64,000 bases of DNA from Pseudorhizobium banfieldiae (GTDB lineage: Bacteria; Pseudomonadota; Alphaproteobacteria; Rhizobiales; Rhizobiaceae): positions 2,418,001 through 2,482,000 of the forward strand of contig NZ_FO082820.1 in NCBI RefSeq assembly GCF_000967425.1, in the 5' to 3' direction. The translations under genes were made by a program, and so were the position numbers. This document shows, in pieces, positions 1-8,098 of this stretch (positions within the stretch are counted from its first letter, which is position 1; each line of letters begins with the position of its first letter). The notes under the pieces were generated by a model that searched no databases, had not been told where the DNA came from, and saw nothing but the letters and a program-made list of their open reading frames with translations.

Positions 1-44
1 GAGAGCATTCGCCCGATATAAACGTGAAGTCGTTCATCGCTCAT
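1..44 (-). CDS. HepT-like HEPN protein, N-terminus only (cut by window edge)
   Basis: Only the first 14 codons are inside the window. Read on the minus strand they give MSDERLHVYIGRML, which resembles the start of DUF86/HepT-like HEPN proteins. The ATG overlaps the TGA of the nucleotidyltransferase gene just upstream by 4 bases (ATGA), the usual arrangement of MNT-HEPN pairs. In known pairs HepT is an RNase toxin that its MNT partner silences by AMPylation. Whether this copy is intact cannot be seen here, and the assignment rests on position plus a short N-terminal match. Confidence 0.55.
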   Translation of the reverse strand, partial: MSDERLHVYIGRML

Positions 45-331
45 ATGGCGACCGCTTCGCTCACGATGCGTGCTCGTTCCGCTGGCGGAAAATCGCCTGG
101 GACCTTCACATCGACCCGGATGCCGAGCGCCTCGGAGAGATCACCTTCCAAACCGCCCAGAGTAAGTAAACTGGTGTCTTGCGACGGATCCACGAGGATA
201 TCGAGATCGCTGCCCGGCACGTCTTCCCCGCGCAGGACCGAACCGAATACGCGCGGGTTCGACAGACTGCGTCGCGCTACGATCCGACGGATCGCCTCGC
301 GGTTCTTCTCCAGGACTTCGGACGGTCTCAT
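41..331 (-). CDS. MNT-type nucleotidyltransferase (antitoxin of HEPN-MNT pair)
   Basis: A 96-residue protein of the minimal nucleotidyltransferase family. The catalytic signature GSVLRGEDVPGSDLDILV is complete: a GS pair, then two Asp in the SDLD step that bind Mg-ATP, plus a later Asp in RVDVKV. I start it at the ATG at 331 (MRPSEVLEKN); an in-frame upstream start at 415 would add 28 residues that do not look like the family. It overlaps the following HEPN gene by 4 bases, so translation is probably coupled. By analogy with MntA it would AMPylate and neutralise the HEPN RNase. Such pairs are often horizontally moved, but this one abuts housekeeping ureide genes. Confidence 0.8.
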   Translation of the reverse strand: MRPSEVLEKNREAIRRIVARRSLSNPRVFGSVLRGEDVPGSDLDILVDPSQDTSLLTLGGLEGDLSEALGIRVDVKVPGDFPPAERARIVSEAVAI

Positions 332-389
332 GGCATCACCTCGATATGCCTCCTCAATATAGGCAGGGAAGCGAGTTGAGGAAAGCTGC

Positions 390-887
390 TCAACCTTCCG
401 GCAAGAGTGCCGCAAGCCGAAGGCTGGCGATGCGTTCCACCTGGGCGCACGCAGTCTCGAACTCTTCCTCGAGGCTGTTGCCGATGCGGCGCTCGAAGGC
501 GCCGAGGATGTCGTCCTTGTCGAGCCCCTTCACGGCGATGATGAAGGGGAAGCCGAACTTCTCCGTATAGGCGGTGTTGAGTTCGGTGAAGCGCGCATGC
601 TCCTGCGGGCTCAGGCGATCAAGGCCGGCGCCCGCCTGTTCCTGACGGCTGTCTTCGGTGAGTTCACCGGCAATGGCGAGCTTCCCCGCGAGATCCGGAT
701 GCGCCCGCAGGACAGCGAGCCGCTCTTCCTGCGAAGCCTCGCGGAAGACCGACACCATTGCCTGATGCACACCCCTTGCCGTCAGCGGTACGAAGATCAG
801 CCCGCGGTCATAGGCGCGCTCCGCGATGAAGGGCGAATGCTCGAACACGCCGCCGAAGCGGGCGATGAAATCCTCGCGGGCGGTCAT
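390..887 (-). CDS. uraD: 2-oxo-4-hydroxy-4-carboxy-5-ureidoimidazoline (OHCU) decarboxylase
   Basis: A 165-residue protein, the normal length of stand-alone UraD. It decarboxylates OHCU to S-(+)-allantoin, the last step from urate to allantoin. Family motifs are clear: FGGVFEHSPFIAERA at the N-terminus, RAHPDLAGKLA with the catalytic His about residue 66, LTEDSRQEQAGAGLD, and the GFPFIIAVKG strand. The ATG at 887 overlaps the puuE stop by 4 bases (ATGA), so the two are co-translated. A much longer reading of this frame, up to 1205, is only antisense-like extension and I rejected it. Confidence 0.93.
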   Translation of the reverse strand: MTAREDFIARFGGVFEHSPFIAERAYDRGLIFVPLTARGVHQAMVSVFREASQEERLAVLRAHPDLAGKLAIAGELTEDSRQEQAGAGLDRLSPQEHARFTELNTAYTEKFGFPFIIAVKGLDKDDILGAFERRIGNSLEEEFETACAQVERIASLRLAALLPEG

Positions 888-1813
888 GAGGCATCTCCTG
901 GCTTGTGATGTTCGTGCCAGTGGCGGGCGATCTCGATCCGCTGCGGAATCCAGACCTTGTCGTGGTAGAGCACGTATTCGATGAAGCGGCGAAGGGCCGC
1001 GGCGCGACCGGGGCGACCGACGAGGCGGCAGTGGAGGCCCACCGACATCATCTTCGGCGCACCCTCCTGGCCTTCCCTGTAGAGCACGTCGAAGGCATCC
1101 TTGAGGTAGGTGTAGAACTGATCGCCGGAGTTGAAGCCCTGGGGCGTTGCGAAGCGCATGTCGTTGGTTTCCAGCGTATAGGGGATGATCAGGAATGGCT
1201 TCCATTCGACCCCCGGCACCCAGTAGGGCAGATCATCGGCATAGGAGTCGGAGGAGTAGAGGAAACCGCCCTCCTCCATGACGAGCCTAAGCGTGTTGTC
1301 AGACGGTTTGCCTTGGTACATGCCGAGAGGGCGCTCGCCCGTCAGCTCCGTGTGGAGGCGGACCGCCTCGCGTATATGCTCGCGCTCCCTGTCCTCCGGA
1401 AAGTCCTTGTATTCGAGCCAGCGGTAGCCGTGGCTGGCGATTTCCCAGCCGGCTTCCTTCATCGCCGCGACCGCTTCCGGGTTGCGCGCCATGGCAAGCG
1501 TGACACCGTAGACCGTCGTCTGCACCTTGAGCTCGGTGAACATGCGCCACAGCCGCCAGAAGCCGGCGCGGGAACCGTATTCGTAGATCGATTCCATGTT
1601 GAGGTTGCGCTGGTTTGGCCAGGGTTGCGCACCGACTATTTCGGACAGCAGATTTTCCGAGGCGGGATCCCCGTCGAGAATGCAGCTTTCGCCGCCCTCC
1701 TCGTAGTTGATCACGAACTGGACGGCGACATGGGCGCCGCCCGGCCATTTCGGATCGGGAGGGTTGCGGCCATAACCGACGAGATTGCGAGGGTAGTCCT
1801 TCGACGACATCAA
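884..1813 (-). CDS. puuE: Allantoinase, PuuE type (polysaccharide-deacetylase fold)
   Basis: A 309-residue protein matching the metal-independent allantoinase PuuE, which opens allantoin to allantoate. Visible signatures are YPRNLVGYGRNPPDPKWPGG at the N-terminus, NYEEGGE, then the deacetylase-like core with ASHGYRWLEY and YSSDSYADDLPYW, and GLHCRLVGRPGR near the C-terminus. It heads a two-gene ureide unit with uraD (4-base overlap). A FAD oxidoreductase gene lies 72 bases upstream on the same strand and may or may not be in the operon. The start could be either of two adjacent ATGs (1813 or 1810). Confidence 0.95.
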   Translation of the reverse strand: MMSSKDYPRNLVGYGRNPPDPKWPGGAHVAVQFVINYEEGGESCILDGDPASENLLSEIVGAQPWPNQRNLNMESIYEYGSRAGFWRLWRMFTELKVQTTVYGVTLAMARNPEAVAAMKEAGWEIASHGYRWLEYKDFPEDREREHIREAVRLHTELTGERPLGMYQGKPSDNTLRLVMEEGGFLYSSDSYADDLPYWVPGVEWKPFLIIPYTLETNDMRFATPQGFNSGDQFYTYLKDAFDVLYREGQEGAPKMMSVGLHCRLVGRPGRAAALRRFIEYVLYHDKVWIPQRIEIARHWHEHHKPGDAS

Positions 1814-1885
1814 ATCACCTTGCGAAAAAGAAGTCTGACGGTAGCCAGCCCTCCACCCTCTGTCGAGATGGCAGATTCCTGAGCC

Positions 1886-3076
1886 TCAGGATGGGTCCCG
1901 CGCCAGCCGCAGATGATCCGCAAACACGAAGGACGGCGGCAACGGTACCGGGTTGCCAGCCACGCCCGCGAGTGCGGCATCGGCCAACCGGTGGGCGAGC
2001 CCGAAGCTCACCTTGAAGCCGCCCGTCAGCGCAACGAGGGAGGCATGGTCCGGATGGGGGCCGACCATGGGCTCGCGGCCGATCGCCTTCGGGCGAAGCC
2101 CCGCCCAACGCTCGAGCACCGTGGCTTCCTGCAGGCCGGGTACCAGTTGGCGCGCGCGATCCAGCAGGTCGTCGAGCTTGCCGTCGGTGGTGACGGCATC
2201 GGCAAACTCCTCTTCGCTCGTACTGCCGATCGCAACCGTTCCGTCGTCATGCGGCACGACATAGAGGCCGTTGAGGAAGACCACCGGTTGGGTCGGATCG
2301 ATATCGGCCCGCAGGAGTGCCGCCTGCCCCTTTACCGGACGCCCGAGCGGACGGTTCGCGGCCGGTTCGATTGCCTGCAGGAGCGGAAACGACTGGGGAC
2401 CCGTCGCGACGATGCAGTGGCCGAAAGCGATACTTGTCCCGCCGGAAAGATGCACCAGCCGCGCCTTCGGATCGATCCGCTCAGCAGCGGCATTCTCTGC
2501 GACCTGTACGTGATCCGACAGCTCCAGTCGGGCCTGCAGCGCGGCTGTCAGGAGGCGTGGCGAAATGCGGCCGGACAGGGTCTCGTGCACGAGGCCGGCC
2601 TCGCAGGCCGCCGCGTCAGGCCACCCGGCATCGAGCGCGTTGTCCAGGACCTGCCAGCGAAAGCTCCGCCCAGAGGTGGTCCAGTTCTCCCGCGCCTCCT
2701 CGGCATTGCGGACGGCGATGTCCCGCAGGTGGGGCTTCGGCAGCGGGATCAGGCGGCCGGAGCGGCGATAGCCGGTCGAAAGACCCGTCTCCGATTCCAG
2801 CCGCGCGACCTCTTCCTCCAGCGAGACGAGCGCTTCGAGCTGGAACTGCTTCTTGTCGTTCCAGCGATCCGGCGTATGCGGCATCAGCGCACCGAGGAGC
2901 CCGCCGCTCGCCCCGCCCCCAGTTCGACCTGCATCAAGGAGAAGCGTAGGGATGCCGAGCCGATCCGCTTTCACAGCTGCCCACAGTCCCATGACTCCTC
3001 CTCCGAGGATGACGAGGTCGGCAGAAGCGGGAAGCGATTGACCGGCCCCACCGGCGGGACTATCGGCATTGGCCAT
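1886..3076 (-). CDS. FAD-dependent oxidoreductase of the DAO family (MnmC(o)/glycine-oxidase-like)
   Basis: About 396 residues from the ATG at 3076. The N-terminal dinucleotide fold is LVILGGGVMGLWAA with the following acidic LLLDAG; GASGGLLGALMPHTP is the FAD-binding and substrate-side loop of this family; the C-terminus has GLRPKAIGREPMVG. The adjacent divergent gene encodes MnmD, the methyltransferase half of bifunctional MnmC. The simplest reading is that this is the separate oxidase half, MnmC(o), which removes the carboxymethyl group from cmnm5(s2)U in tRNA. A ThiO/glycine oxidase or D-amino-acid dehydrogenase role cannot be excluded. Starts at 3088 (ATG) and 3106 (TTG) are also in frame. 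Confidence 0.75.
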   Translation of the reverse strand: MANADSPAGGAGQSLPASADLVILGGGVMGLWAAVKADRLGIPTLLLDAGRTGGGASGGLLGALMPHTPDRWNDKKQFQLEALVSLEEEVARLESETGLSTGYRRSGRLIPLPKPHLRDIAVRNAEEARENWTTSGRSFRWQVLDNALDAGWPDAAACEAGLVHETLSGRISPRLLTAALQARLELSDHVQVAENAAAERIDPKARLVHLSGGTSIAFGHCIVATGPQSFPLLQAIEPAANRPLGRPVKGQAALLRADIDPTQPVVFLNGLYVVPHDDGTVAIGSTSEEEFADAVTTDGKLDDLLDRARQLVPGLQEATVLERWAGLRPKAIGREPMVGPHPDHASLVALTGGFKVSFGLAHRLADAALAGVAGNPVPLPPSFVFADHLRLARDPS

Positions 3077-3779
3077 GAGCGACGACATTTCCGAAAATGG
3101 TGACAAGGGCCTTCAGTGGCACGAGGGCGATATGCCCTTTTCCACCCAGTTTGGCGACCACTTTTATTGCCGCAGCGACGGTCGGCTCGAATGCGGCCAC
3201 GTCTTTCTCGCCGGCAACGGATTGCCGGATCGATGGCAGGCCGGCGGCGATTTCCGAATCGGCGAACTCGGCTTCGGCACGGGGCTGAACTTCTGCGAGA
3301 CGTGGCGGCAGTGGAAGCTTCAGCGATGCCCGGGCTCCACCCTCCACTTCGTTTCGTTCGAACTCTACCCGATGCAGGCACAGGAGTTGGACCGGGCACT
3401 GTCGCACTGGCCGGAGATCAATGCCGAGCGGCAGGCGCTGACGGCGGCATGGCCCGCGGCGCCGCAGGGACGGTTGGAGATCGCCGCCGATGCCCAGACG
3501 CGCCTGACGGTCGTCGTGGATCCCGCGCTGGAGGGCGTCATGGCTGCGCCAGCGCAGTTCGACTCCTGGTTCCTCGACGGCTTCGCGCCGTCGCGCAATC
3601 CTGACATGTGGTCGCCGGAACTGATGCAGGCGGTCTACGACCGCACCGTCGAAGGCGGAAGCTTCGCCACCTATGCCGCGGCAGGCTTCGTCCGCCGCAA
3701 CCTGCAGGCAGCGGGCTTCACGGTTGAGCGACGGTCGGGCTTTGCAGGGAAGCGCGAAATGCTGTGCGGACGGAAGTAG
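3075..3779 (+). CDS. mnmD: tRNA 5-methylaminomethyl-2-thiouridine methyltransferase (MnmD)
   Basis: A 234-residue SAM-dependent methyltransferase of the MnmC N-terminal (DUF752) family. It matches the typical order: HVFLAGNGLPDRW, then the SAM motif FRIGELGFGTGLNF, SFELYPM, and the catalytic-site DSWFLDGFAPSRNPDMWS, ending in FAGKREMLCGRK. It methylates nm5U34 to mnm5U34 in wobble uridines of several tRNAs. The oxidase domain that is fused to it in E. coli MnmC is absent here but lies divergently next door. The ATG at 3075 shares bases with the neighbour's ATG; a TTG six bases upstream is also in frame. Confidence 0.92.
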   Translation: MSDDISENGDKGLQWHEGDMPFSTQFGDHFYCRSDGRLECGHVFLAGNGLPDRWQAGGDFRIGELGFGTGLNFCETWRQWKLQRCPGSTLHFVSFELYPMQAQELDRALSHWPEINAERQALTAAWPAAPQGRLEIAADAQTRLTVVVDPALEGVMAAPAQFDSWFLDGFAPSRNPDMWSPELMQAVYDRTVEGGSFATYAAAGFVRRNLQAAGFTVERRSGFAGKREMLCGRK

Positions 3780-3791
3780 GAAGGCGCAGTT

Positions 3792-3911
3792 CTACTCGCC
3801 GGGATGAATGCCCTGACGATTGCCGGGAGCGGTGAAGTAATAAACGCCGACACCGACTGCCAGGGCAATCAGCGGCATGCCAAAGAAAGCGTAGGCAGTG
3901 AACCAGCTCAC
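3792..3911 (-). CDS. 39-residue single-span membrane micro-protein
   Basis: A very short reading frame starting with GTG at 3911 that overlaps the stop of the preceding 74-residue gene (the bases ATGTGA contain both the last Met codon plus TGA and the GTG). The product begins VSWFTAYAFFGMPLIALAVG and has one strongly hydrophobic helix at about residues 8-27, followed by a short polar tail ending HPGE. The tight overlap suggests translational coupling, and this is the main argument that it is real. I do not recognise a family. The G-rich end of the preceding gene (GGGAGGCTC) could act as its ribosome binding site. Confidence 0.45.
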   Translation of the reverse strand: MSWFTAYAFFGMPLIALAVGVGVYYFTAPGNRQGIHPGE

Positions 3912-4132
3912 ATGAGCCTCCCGAGAACTTTTCGCCCAAGCAAATGTAGTGCAATTCCGGAGGAAAGCCAAACGCCGCTGGCCGCAACCAGCAGCAACGG
4001 GCTAACCCCGATCCCCATGCTGAGCTGAAACAGCACCGCGATTGAGGGCGCGACCACACCGGTTATGATCACGCCGGATGCCATGGCATTCAACCAGTTC
4101 GCGGTAAGCTTCGTACGCTCGTTGTGGATCAT
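3908..4132 (-). CDS. 74-residue two-span membrane protein of unknown function
   Basis: Starts at the ATG at 4132 (MIHNERTKLTANWLNAMASG), 16 bases after the stop of the hybrid kinase gene, so it is probably in that operon. Two hydrophobic helices are visible, about residues 18-37 and 43-62, separated by a short Gly/Ser turn; the C-terminus LLGRKVLGRLM is basic, which suggests a cytoplasmic tail. No family is recognised. The frame runs open upstream to 4282 but that part lies inside the kinase in another frame. Its end overlaps the start of the 39-residue gene. Confidence 0.55.
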   Translation of the reverse strand: MIHNERTKLTANWLNAMASGVIITGVVAPSIAVLFQLSMGIGVSPLLLVAASGVWLSSGIALHLLGRKVLGRLM

Positions 4133-4148
4133 CCGGTGCCGCCACCCG

Positions 4149-7100
4149 TCATCCGGAAGAAGCCGAGGTGGATGTCTCCCCCAGCCAGGCCTTGATCTTC
4201 TGCTCCAGCAGTTCCGGGCTGATCGGCTTCGACATGTAGTCATCCATGCCGGCAGCAAGGCAGAGTTCCTTGTCGCTTTCAAGCGCGTGGGCCGTCACGC
4301 CGATGATCGGCACGTGGCCACCAGCCTGCTTCTCCAGCTCGCGGATCTTCTGCGTCGCCTGGTGACCGTTCATGACCGGCATGGAAACGTCCATGAGGAT
4401 GAGTGCCGGATCCTTTTCCTGCCACGCCTCGACGGCCTTGGCGCCGTTCTCGACAATCTCGAACCGCCAGCCGGTTCCCTGCAGGATCTGCGTGAAGACG
4501 ATCTGGTTGACCTCGTTGTCTTCGGCCACGAGCACGTCGAGCGCGGGCAGCGAGCGGACGACGGGCGTGGACGCCGCGCCTTCGACAGGCAGGACCAGCT
4601 GCGGTGCGGCAACTGCCTGCGCGGCAGCCGTAACGGGCGCGGTGCGGCGCTTCATCCGTACGGAGCGCACGACGTCGATGATGGTAGCCCGCAGGAGGTT
4701 GGCACGCGCCGGCTTCATGAGGTGCGCCTGGATGTTCAGTTCCGCGAAGAGGTTTTCGTCGCCGGCCATGTCCATGGAGGTGAGGAAGATGATCCCCAGG
4801 TCGTCCAACCTGCGGTCGGCGCGGATATGGCGGGCGGCATCCAGGCCGTTCATCTCCGGCATGTGGTAGTCGAGCACGACGGCATCGATCACGAGCCCGA
4901 GGCGTGACGCCTCGTTCATGAAGGCAAGTCCCTCGGCACCGCCATCGGCGGCCACGGTATCAAAGCCCCACATGGTCAGCTGTTCCGTCAGGATGCGACG
5001 GTTGACGGCGTTGTCGTCGATCACCAGCACCCGTGCGCCGGCGGTGTTGATCGGCAGAACCGTGTTGGTACCGCGCTCGCTGACGACGGGGAACGGCAGG
5101 TGTACCGTGAAGACCGATCCCCTGCCGACCTCGCTCGTCACCTCGATATGGCCGCCGAAGAGTTCGACAAGGCCGGCGGTAATGGCAAGGCCGAGCCCCG
5201 TTCCCTCGTGCCGGCGGGTCGAGGAGGTATCGACCTGCGAGAACTTCTCGAAGACCGACTTCAGCTTCTCGTCGGGAATGCCGAGCCCGGTATCCTCGAT
5301 CCGCACGGTCAGCATCATGTCGGTATCGCTGACGGCTTCCGAGTGGAGGTCGATGAAGACGTGCCCCTTCTCGGTGAACTTTACCGCATTGCCGACGAGG
5401 TTGGTGATGATCTGGCGGAAGCGACCGGCATCGCCGAGCACCGTCTCCTTCACGGAGGCATCGCCACGGACGATGAGCTCGATGTCCTTTTCCGCGGCGG
5501 AAGACGACAGGAGCGTCGCCACATCCTCGATCGCCTCGACCGGATCGAAGGGCGCCTTGCGGAGCTTCATCTGGCCGGCGTCGATCTTGGAGAAGTCGAG
5601 GATGTCGTTGATGATCGTCAAGAGCGCATTGCCGGACTTGACGATGATGTCGATGAAGGTCTTCTGGCGTGTGTCGAGGTCGGATTTCGCCAGCAGTTCG
5701 GCCATGCCGAGCACGCCGTTCATCGGCGTGCGGATCTCGTGGCTCATATTGGCAAGGAATTCCGATTTGGCGCGATCGGCGGCTTCGGCGCGTTCGACCA
5801 GGCGGGTCAGTTCTGCCTCGCGTTCCTTCACGTCGGTGACATCGGTGAAGACGGCCAGCCAATGGTCGTCGCCACTGAGATTGGCCTCGACATTGATCCA
5901 CTTGCGGCCCTCGATCCGGAAGGTTGCCTCCACGGAATTGCCCTGGCTGACATTCTCCTCCCAGAGCCGCAGGATCTCCATCGCCTCGTCGGTAGGACCC
6001 AGATCGCCGCGCTTGACGCAATAGCGGAAGACATCGCGCCAGAGCGACCCCGGCGCGCCAAGGCTTTCCGGGATTTCCAGCATCGCCGGCAGTGACTTGT
6101 TGGAGAACATGATCACGCCGTCATGCAGGATGAGCAGGCCCTGCGACATCGCCCCCGTGGCCTCGCGCATGAGCGCGCCCTGCCGGTCGAGCGCCTGCTG
6201 AGCCGCGCGCACCTCCTCGTCGCGTTTGCGGATGGCGGTGATGTCCGTATAGCTGAGCAGCAGCTTGTCGCCGGACAGTTTCGTGCCGGAAATCAGGATT
6301 ATGCGGCCCTGGGCGCTACGGACCTCGATCGGCGGCCGCTCGCCATCCTTCGTCAGGTTGGCGATGCGCTGCTCGTAGATTTCCTCGAAGCTCTTGTCGG
6401 TATCCCCGTAGATGCCGTGGTCGTAATTGACCTTCAGGAAATCCCGGTAGGAACGGCCCACGAGATCGAACTGCTCGCCGGCATCCCAGAAGCCGTAGAA
6501 GGCGGGATTGGCGGATTCGAAGACGAAGTCCTTGTCGAGGATGCCGATGCCGACGGGAATGCCGTGCAGGATCGTCTGCATGTCCTCCCGAAGCTTCTCG
6601 GCGTGCTCCTTGGCTTCCTTGTAGGGCGTTATGTCTGTAATCGAACCGACCAGGTGCGGATGGCCGTCGGCATCCACGACCCGCATCTGCCGCGTGATGA
6701 CCGGAATGACGCGCCCGTCGGGAAAGGCCTTGTCTTCCGCCTTCTCGGCGACCTCGCCATCGGCCAGAATCCTGTCGTTCTCGCTCTGGCTGCGTTCGGC
6801 TTTCCAGGGGAACATTTCCGCGTCGGTCTTGCCGAGAATGTTCTCACGCTTGTCGCCGAACATCCGCTCATAGGCCGCGTTGACGAATTCGAGCCGCTGC
6901 TCGCTGTCGCGCATGAAGACCGCTACGGGCAGGTCTTCGAGAACGGCCCGCAGGATTTCCGTTTCGCCAATGTTCTTGCGCAGGAGGTGCTCCTGCTCCT
7001 TGAAATCGCTGACATCCGACCGGAGTGTGATGACGAGGCCGTTGTCGAGGCGCTTGTTGACGCTCTTCAGCCAGCGGCCGTCGGCAAGCTGTTCGATGCT

Positions 7101-7820
7101 TTCCGAATAGGGAGAACGGAATGTCGCAACCCTGTCGCGCACCCATGCGGTCCGCTCCGGGGGCTCGCGTCCGGCAAGGCGGGGGCTGTTGCGAACGCTC
7201 TTGTCGTAGACCTGCTCGCAGATCTGCGTGAACGTCACGCCGATCTGGAGACGCACGTCGAACGAATCGAAGAAGTCGATCAGCTGGGCGTTGTAGTAGA
7301 CCAGAGTGTCCGTCTCGTCGTAGATGCCGATCCCCACATCGAGAAGGTCCAGCGCATCCTCCAGCTGCAGGTCCTGCTCATCCCCGCCTTGGCTCATCGT
7401 CTTTCCTCCCCCAGATTTCGGTTCAGGCATCGGCACCCTGCCCGGCTCCCCCGCCGGCAGGAAGGTCCCGAAGAGATAGGTCCGGTCGTCTTCCGTCACG
7501 AAACGCTCGATCATGATCTCGTGGCGCAGCGCTCCTGACGCATCGAAACAGTGAACGATCTCTTCGGTGCCGAAGATGAGCGCCCGGCACTCCCGCTCCT
7601 TGCGATCCGGCTGAGAGAGACCCGCCATGTCATCATGGGTGGACTGTCCGACGAAATCATCGGGAATCATCGCGGACAGCGCCGCATAGGCGCTGTTGAC
7701 GGCAACATAATTGAGCGTGCTGTCCTTGATGAACGCCGGTTCGCGCAGATCCTCGATCCGCGCGCAGGCCGTCATCAGGAGTTTGCCATGCATCTCCACC
7801 GTCTTCCGCTCCAACCGCAT
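4149..7820 (-). CDS. Hybrid sensor histidine kinase: five PAS domains, HisKA, HATPase, two receiver domains
   Basis: A 1223-residue multidomain kinase with no clear membrane span, so probably cytosolic. Domains in order: PAS about 20-115, PAS 150-275, PAS 290-400, PAS 412-530, PAS 545-665, coiled linker, HisKA with the phospho-acceptor His694 in NMSHEIRTPMNG, HATPase with N box NLVGNAVKFT and G boxes DTGLGIPD and GTGLGLAI, receiver 1 with Asp984 (VVLDYHMPEMNG), receiver 2 with Asp1144 (ILMDVSMPVMNG). There is no Hpt domain, so phosphate must leave through a separate Hpt protein or direct transfer. Two tiny membrane-protein genes follow at once. The start is uncertain: Met1, Met10 and Met16 are all possible. 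Confidence 0.9.
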   Translation of the reverse strand: MRLERKTVEMHGKLLMTACARIEDLREPAFIKDSTLNYVAVNSAYAALSAMIPDDFVGQSTHDDMAGLSQPDRKERECRALIFGTEEIVHCFDASGALRHEIMIERFVTEDDRTYLFGTFLPAGEPGRVPMPEPKSGGGKTMSQGGDEQDLQLEDALDLLDVGIGIYDETDTLVYYNAQLIDFFDSFDVRLQIGVTFTQICEQVYDKSVRNSPRLAGREPPERTAWVRDRVATFRSPYSESIEQLADGRWLKSVNKRLDNGLVITLRSDVSDFKEQEHLLRKNIGETEILRAVLEDLPVAVFMRDSEQRLEFVNAAYERMFGDKRENILGKTDAEMFPWKAERSQSENDRILADGEVAEKAEDKAFPDGRVIPVITRQMRVVDADGHPHLVGSITDITPYKEAKEHAEKLREDMQTILHGIPVGIGILDKDFVFESANPAFYGFWDAGEQFDLVGRSYRDFLKVNYDHGIYGDTDKSFEEIYEQRIANLTKDGERPPIEVRSAQGRIILISGTKLSGDKLLLSYTDITAIRKRDEEVRAAQQALDRQGALMREATGAMSQGLLILHDGVIMFSNKSLPAMLEIPESLGAPGSLWRDVFRYCVKRGDLGPTDEAMEILRLWEENVSQGNSVEATFRIEGRKWINVEANLSGDDHWLAVFTDVTDVKEREAELTRLVERAEAADRAKSEFLANMSHEIRTPMNGVLGMAELLAKSDLDTRQKTFIDIIVKSGNALLTIINDILDFSKIDAGQMKLRKAPFDPVEAIEDVATLLSSSAAEKDIELIVRGDASVKETVLGDAGRFRQIITNLVGNAVKFTEKGHVFIDLHSEAVSDTDMMLTVRIEDTGLGIPDEKLKSVFEKFSQVDTSSTRRHEGTGLGLAITAGLVELFGGHIEVTSEVGRGSVFTVHLPFPVVSERGTNTVLPINTAGARVLVIDDNAVNRRILTEQLTMWGFDTVAADGGAEGLAFMNEASRLGLVIDAVVLDYHMPEMNGLDAARHIRADRRLDDLGIIFLTSMDMAGDENLFAELNIQAHLMKPARANLLRATIIDVVRSVRMKRRTAPVTAAAQAVAAPQLVLPVEGAASTPVVRSLPALDVLVAEDNEVNQIVFTQILQGTGWRFEIVENGAKAVEAWQEKDPALILMDVSMPVMNGHQATQKIRELEKQAGGHVPIIGVTAHALESDKELCLAAGMDDYMSKPISPELLEQKIKAWLGETSTSASSG

Positions 7821-7872
7821 CCGGCCGGCGCCGCAGCGATCTCTCTATCCTCCGATTCGGCAATCTCATCAC

Positions 7873-7889
7873 GGTTAGGGTTAACAACC
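7873..7889. promoter_or_regulatory. Imperfect palindrome upstream of the hybrid kinase
   Basis: GGTTAGGGTTAACAACC has inverted GGTT/AACC arms around a central GTTAAC. It lies about 55 bases upstream of the kinase start in a gene-free region between two divergent genes. It could be an operator; the regulator is unknown. Confidence 0.25.
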
Positions 7890-8000
7890 TCTTCCCGCGC
7901 CGGCTGGCGGGGCAATTTTCGTTGCTTTTTGTCAACTCCAGCGCCTTCACGACCGCCACCGATGCCCGAGGGCCAATTCGGAGCGAACGGTAGATGTTCC

Positions 8001-8026
8001 TGAACCAGCCGTTCAGCCTGCGTTCA
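8001..8026. promoter_or_regulatory. TGAAC/GTTCA repeat cluster upstream of the secreted-protein gene
   Basis: TGAAC at 8001 is followed by GTTCA at 8011 and again at 8022. The two direct copies are 11 bases apart, about one helical turn, and the first forms an inverted pair with TGAAC. The cluster sits about 75 bases upstream of the ATG at 8099, where an activator site would be expected. No regulator can be named from sequence. Confidence 0.3.
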
Positions 8027-8098
8027 TTAGAATTCCATCAAACTGCCACCATCATAGTTGAGGCTCCTGACGTGCCCGGAAAGGGAGAGGAACGAGAA

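Noticed and set aside
905..7538. Long plus-strand frames opposite puuE, the FAD oxidase and the hybrid kinase (905-1882, 1913-3103, 4065-4907, 5100-6095, 6123-7538)
   Set aside because: They are antisense mirrors of well-recognised genes in G+C-rich DNA; their products are rich in Arg, His and Gly without domains.
7977..8000. GGAAC-N19-TT on the minus strand upstream of the hybrid kinase
   Set aside because: It meets the loose stress consensus only through a common TT, lacks the GTT step, and is about 150 bases from the start.
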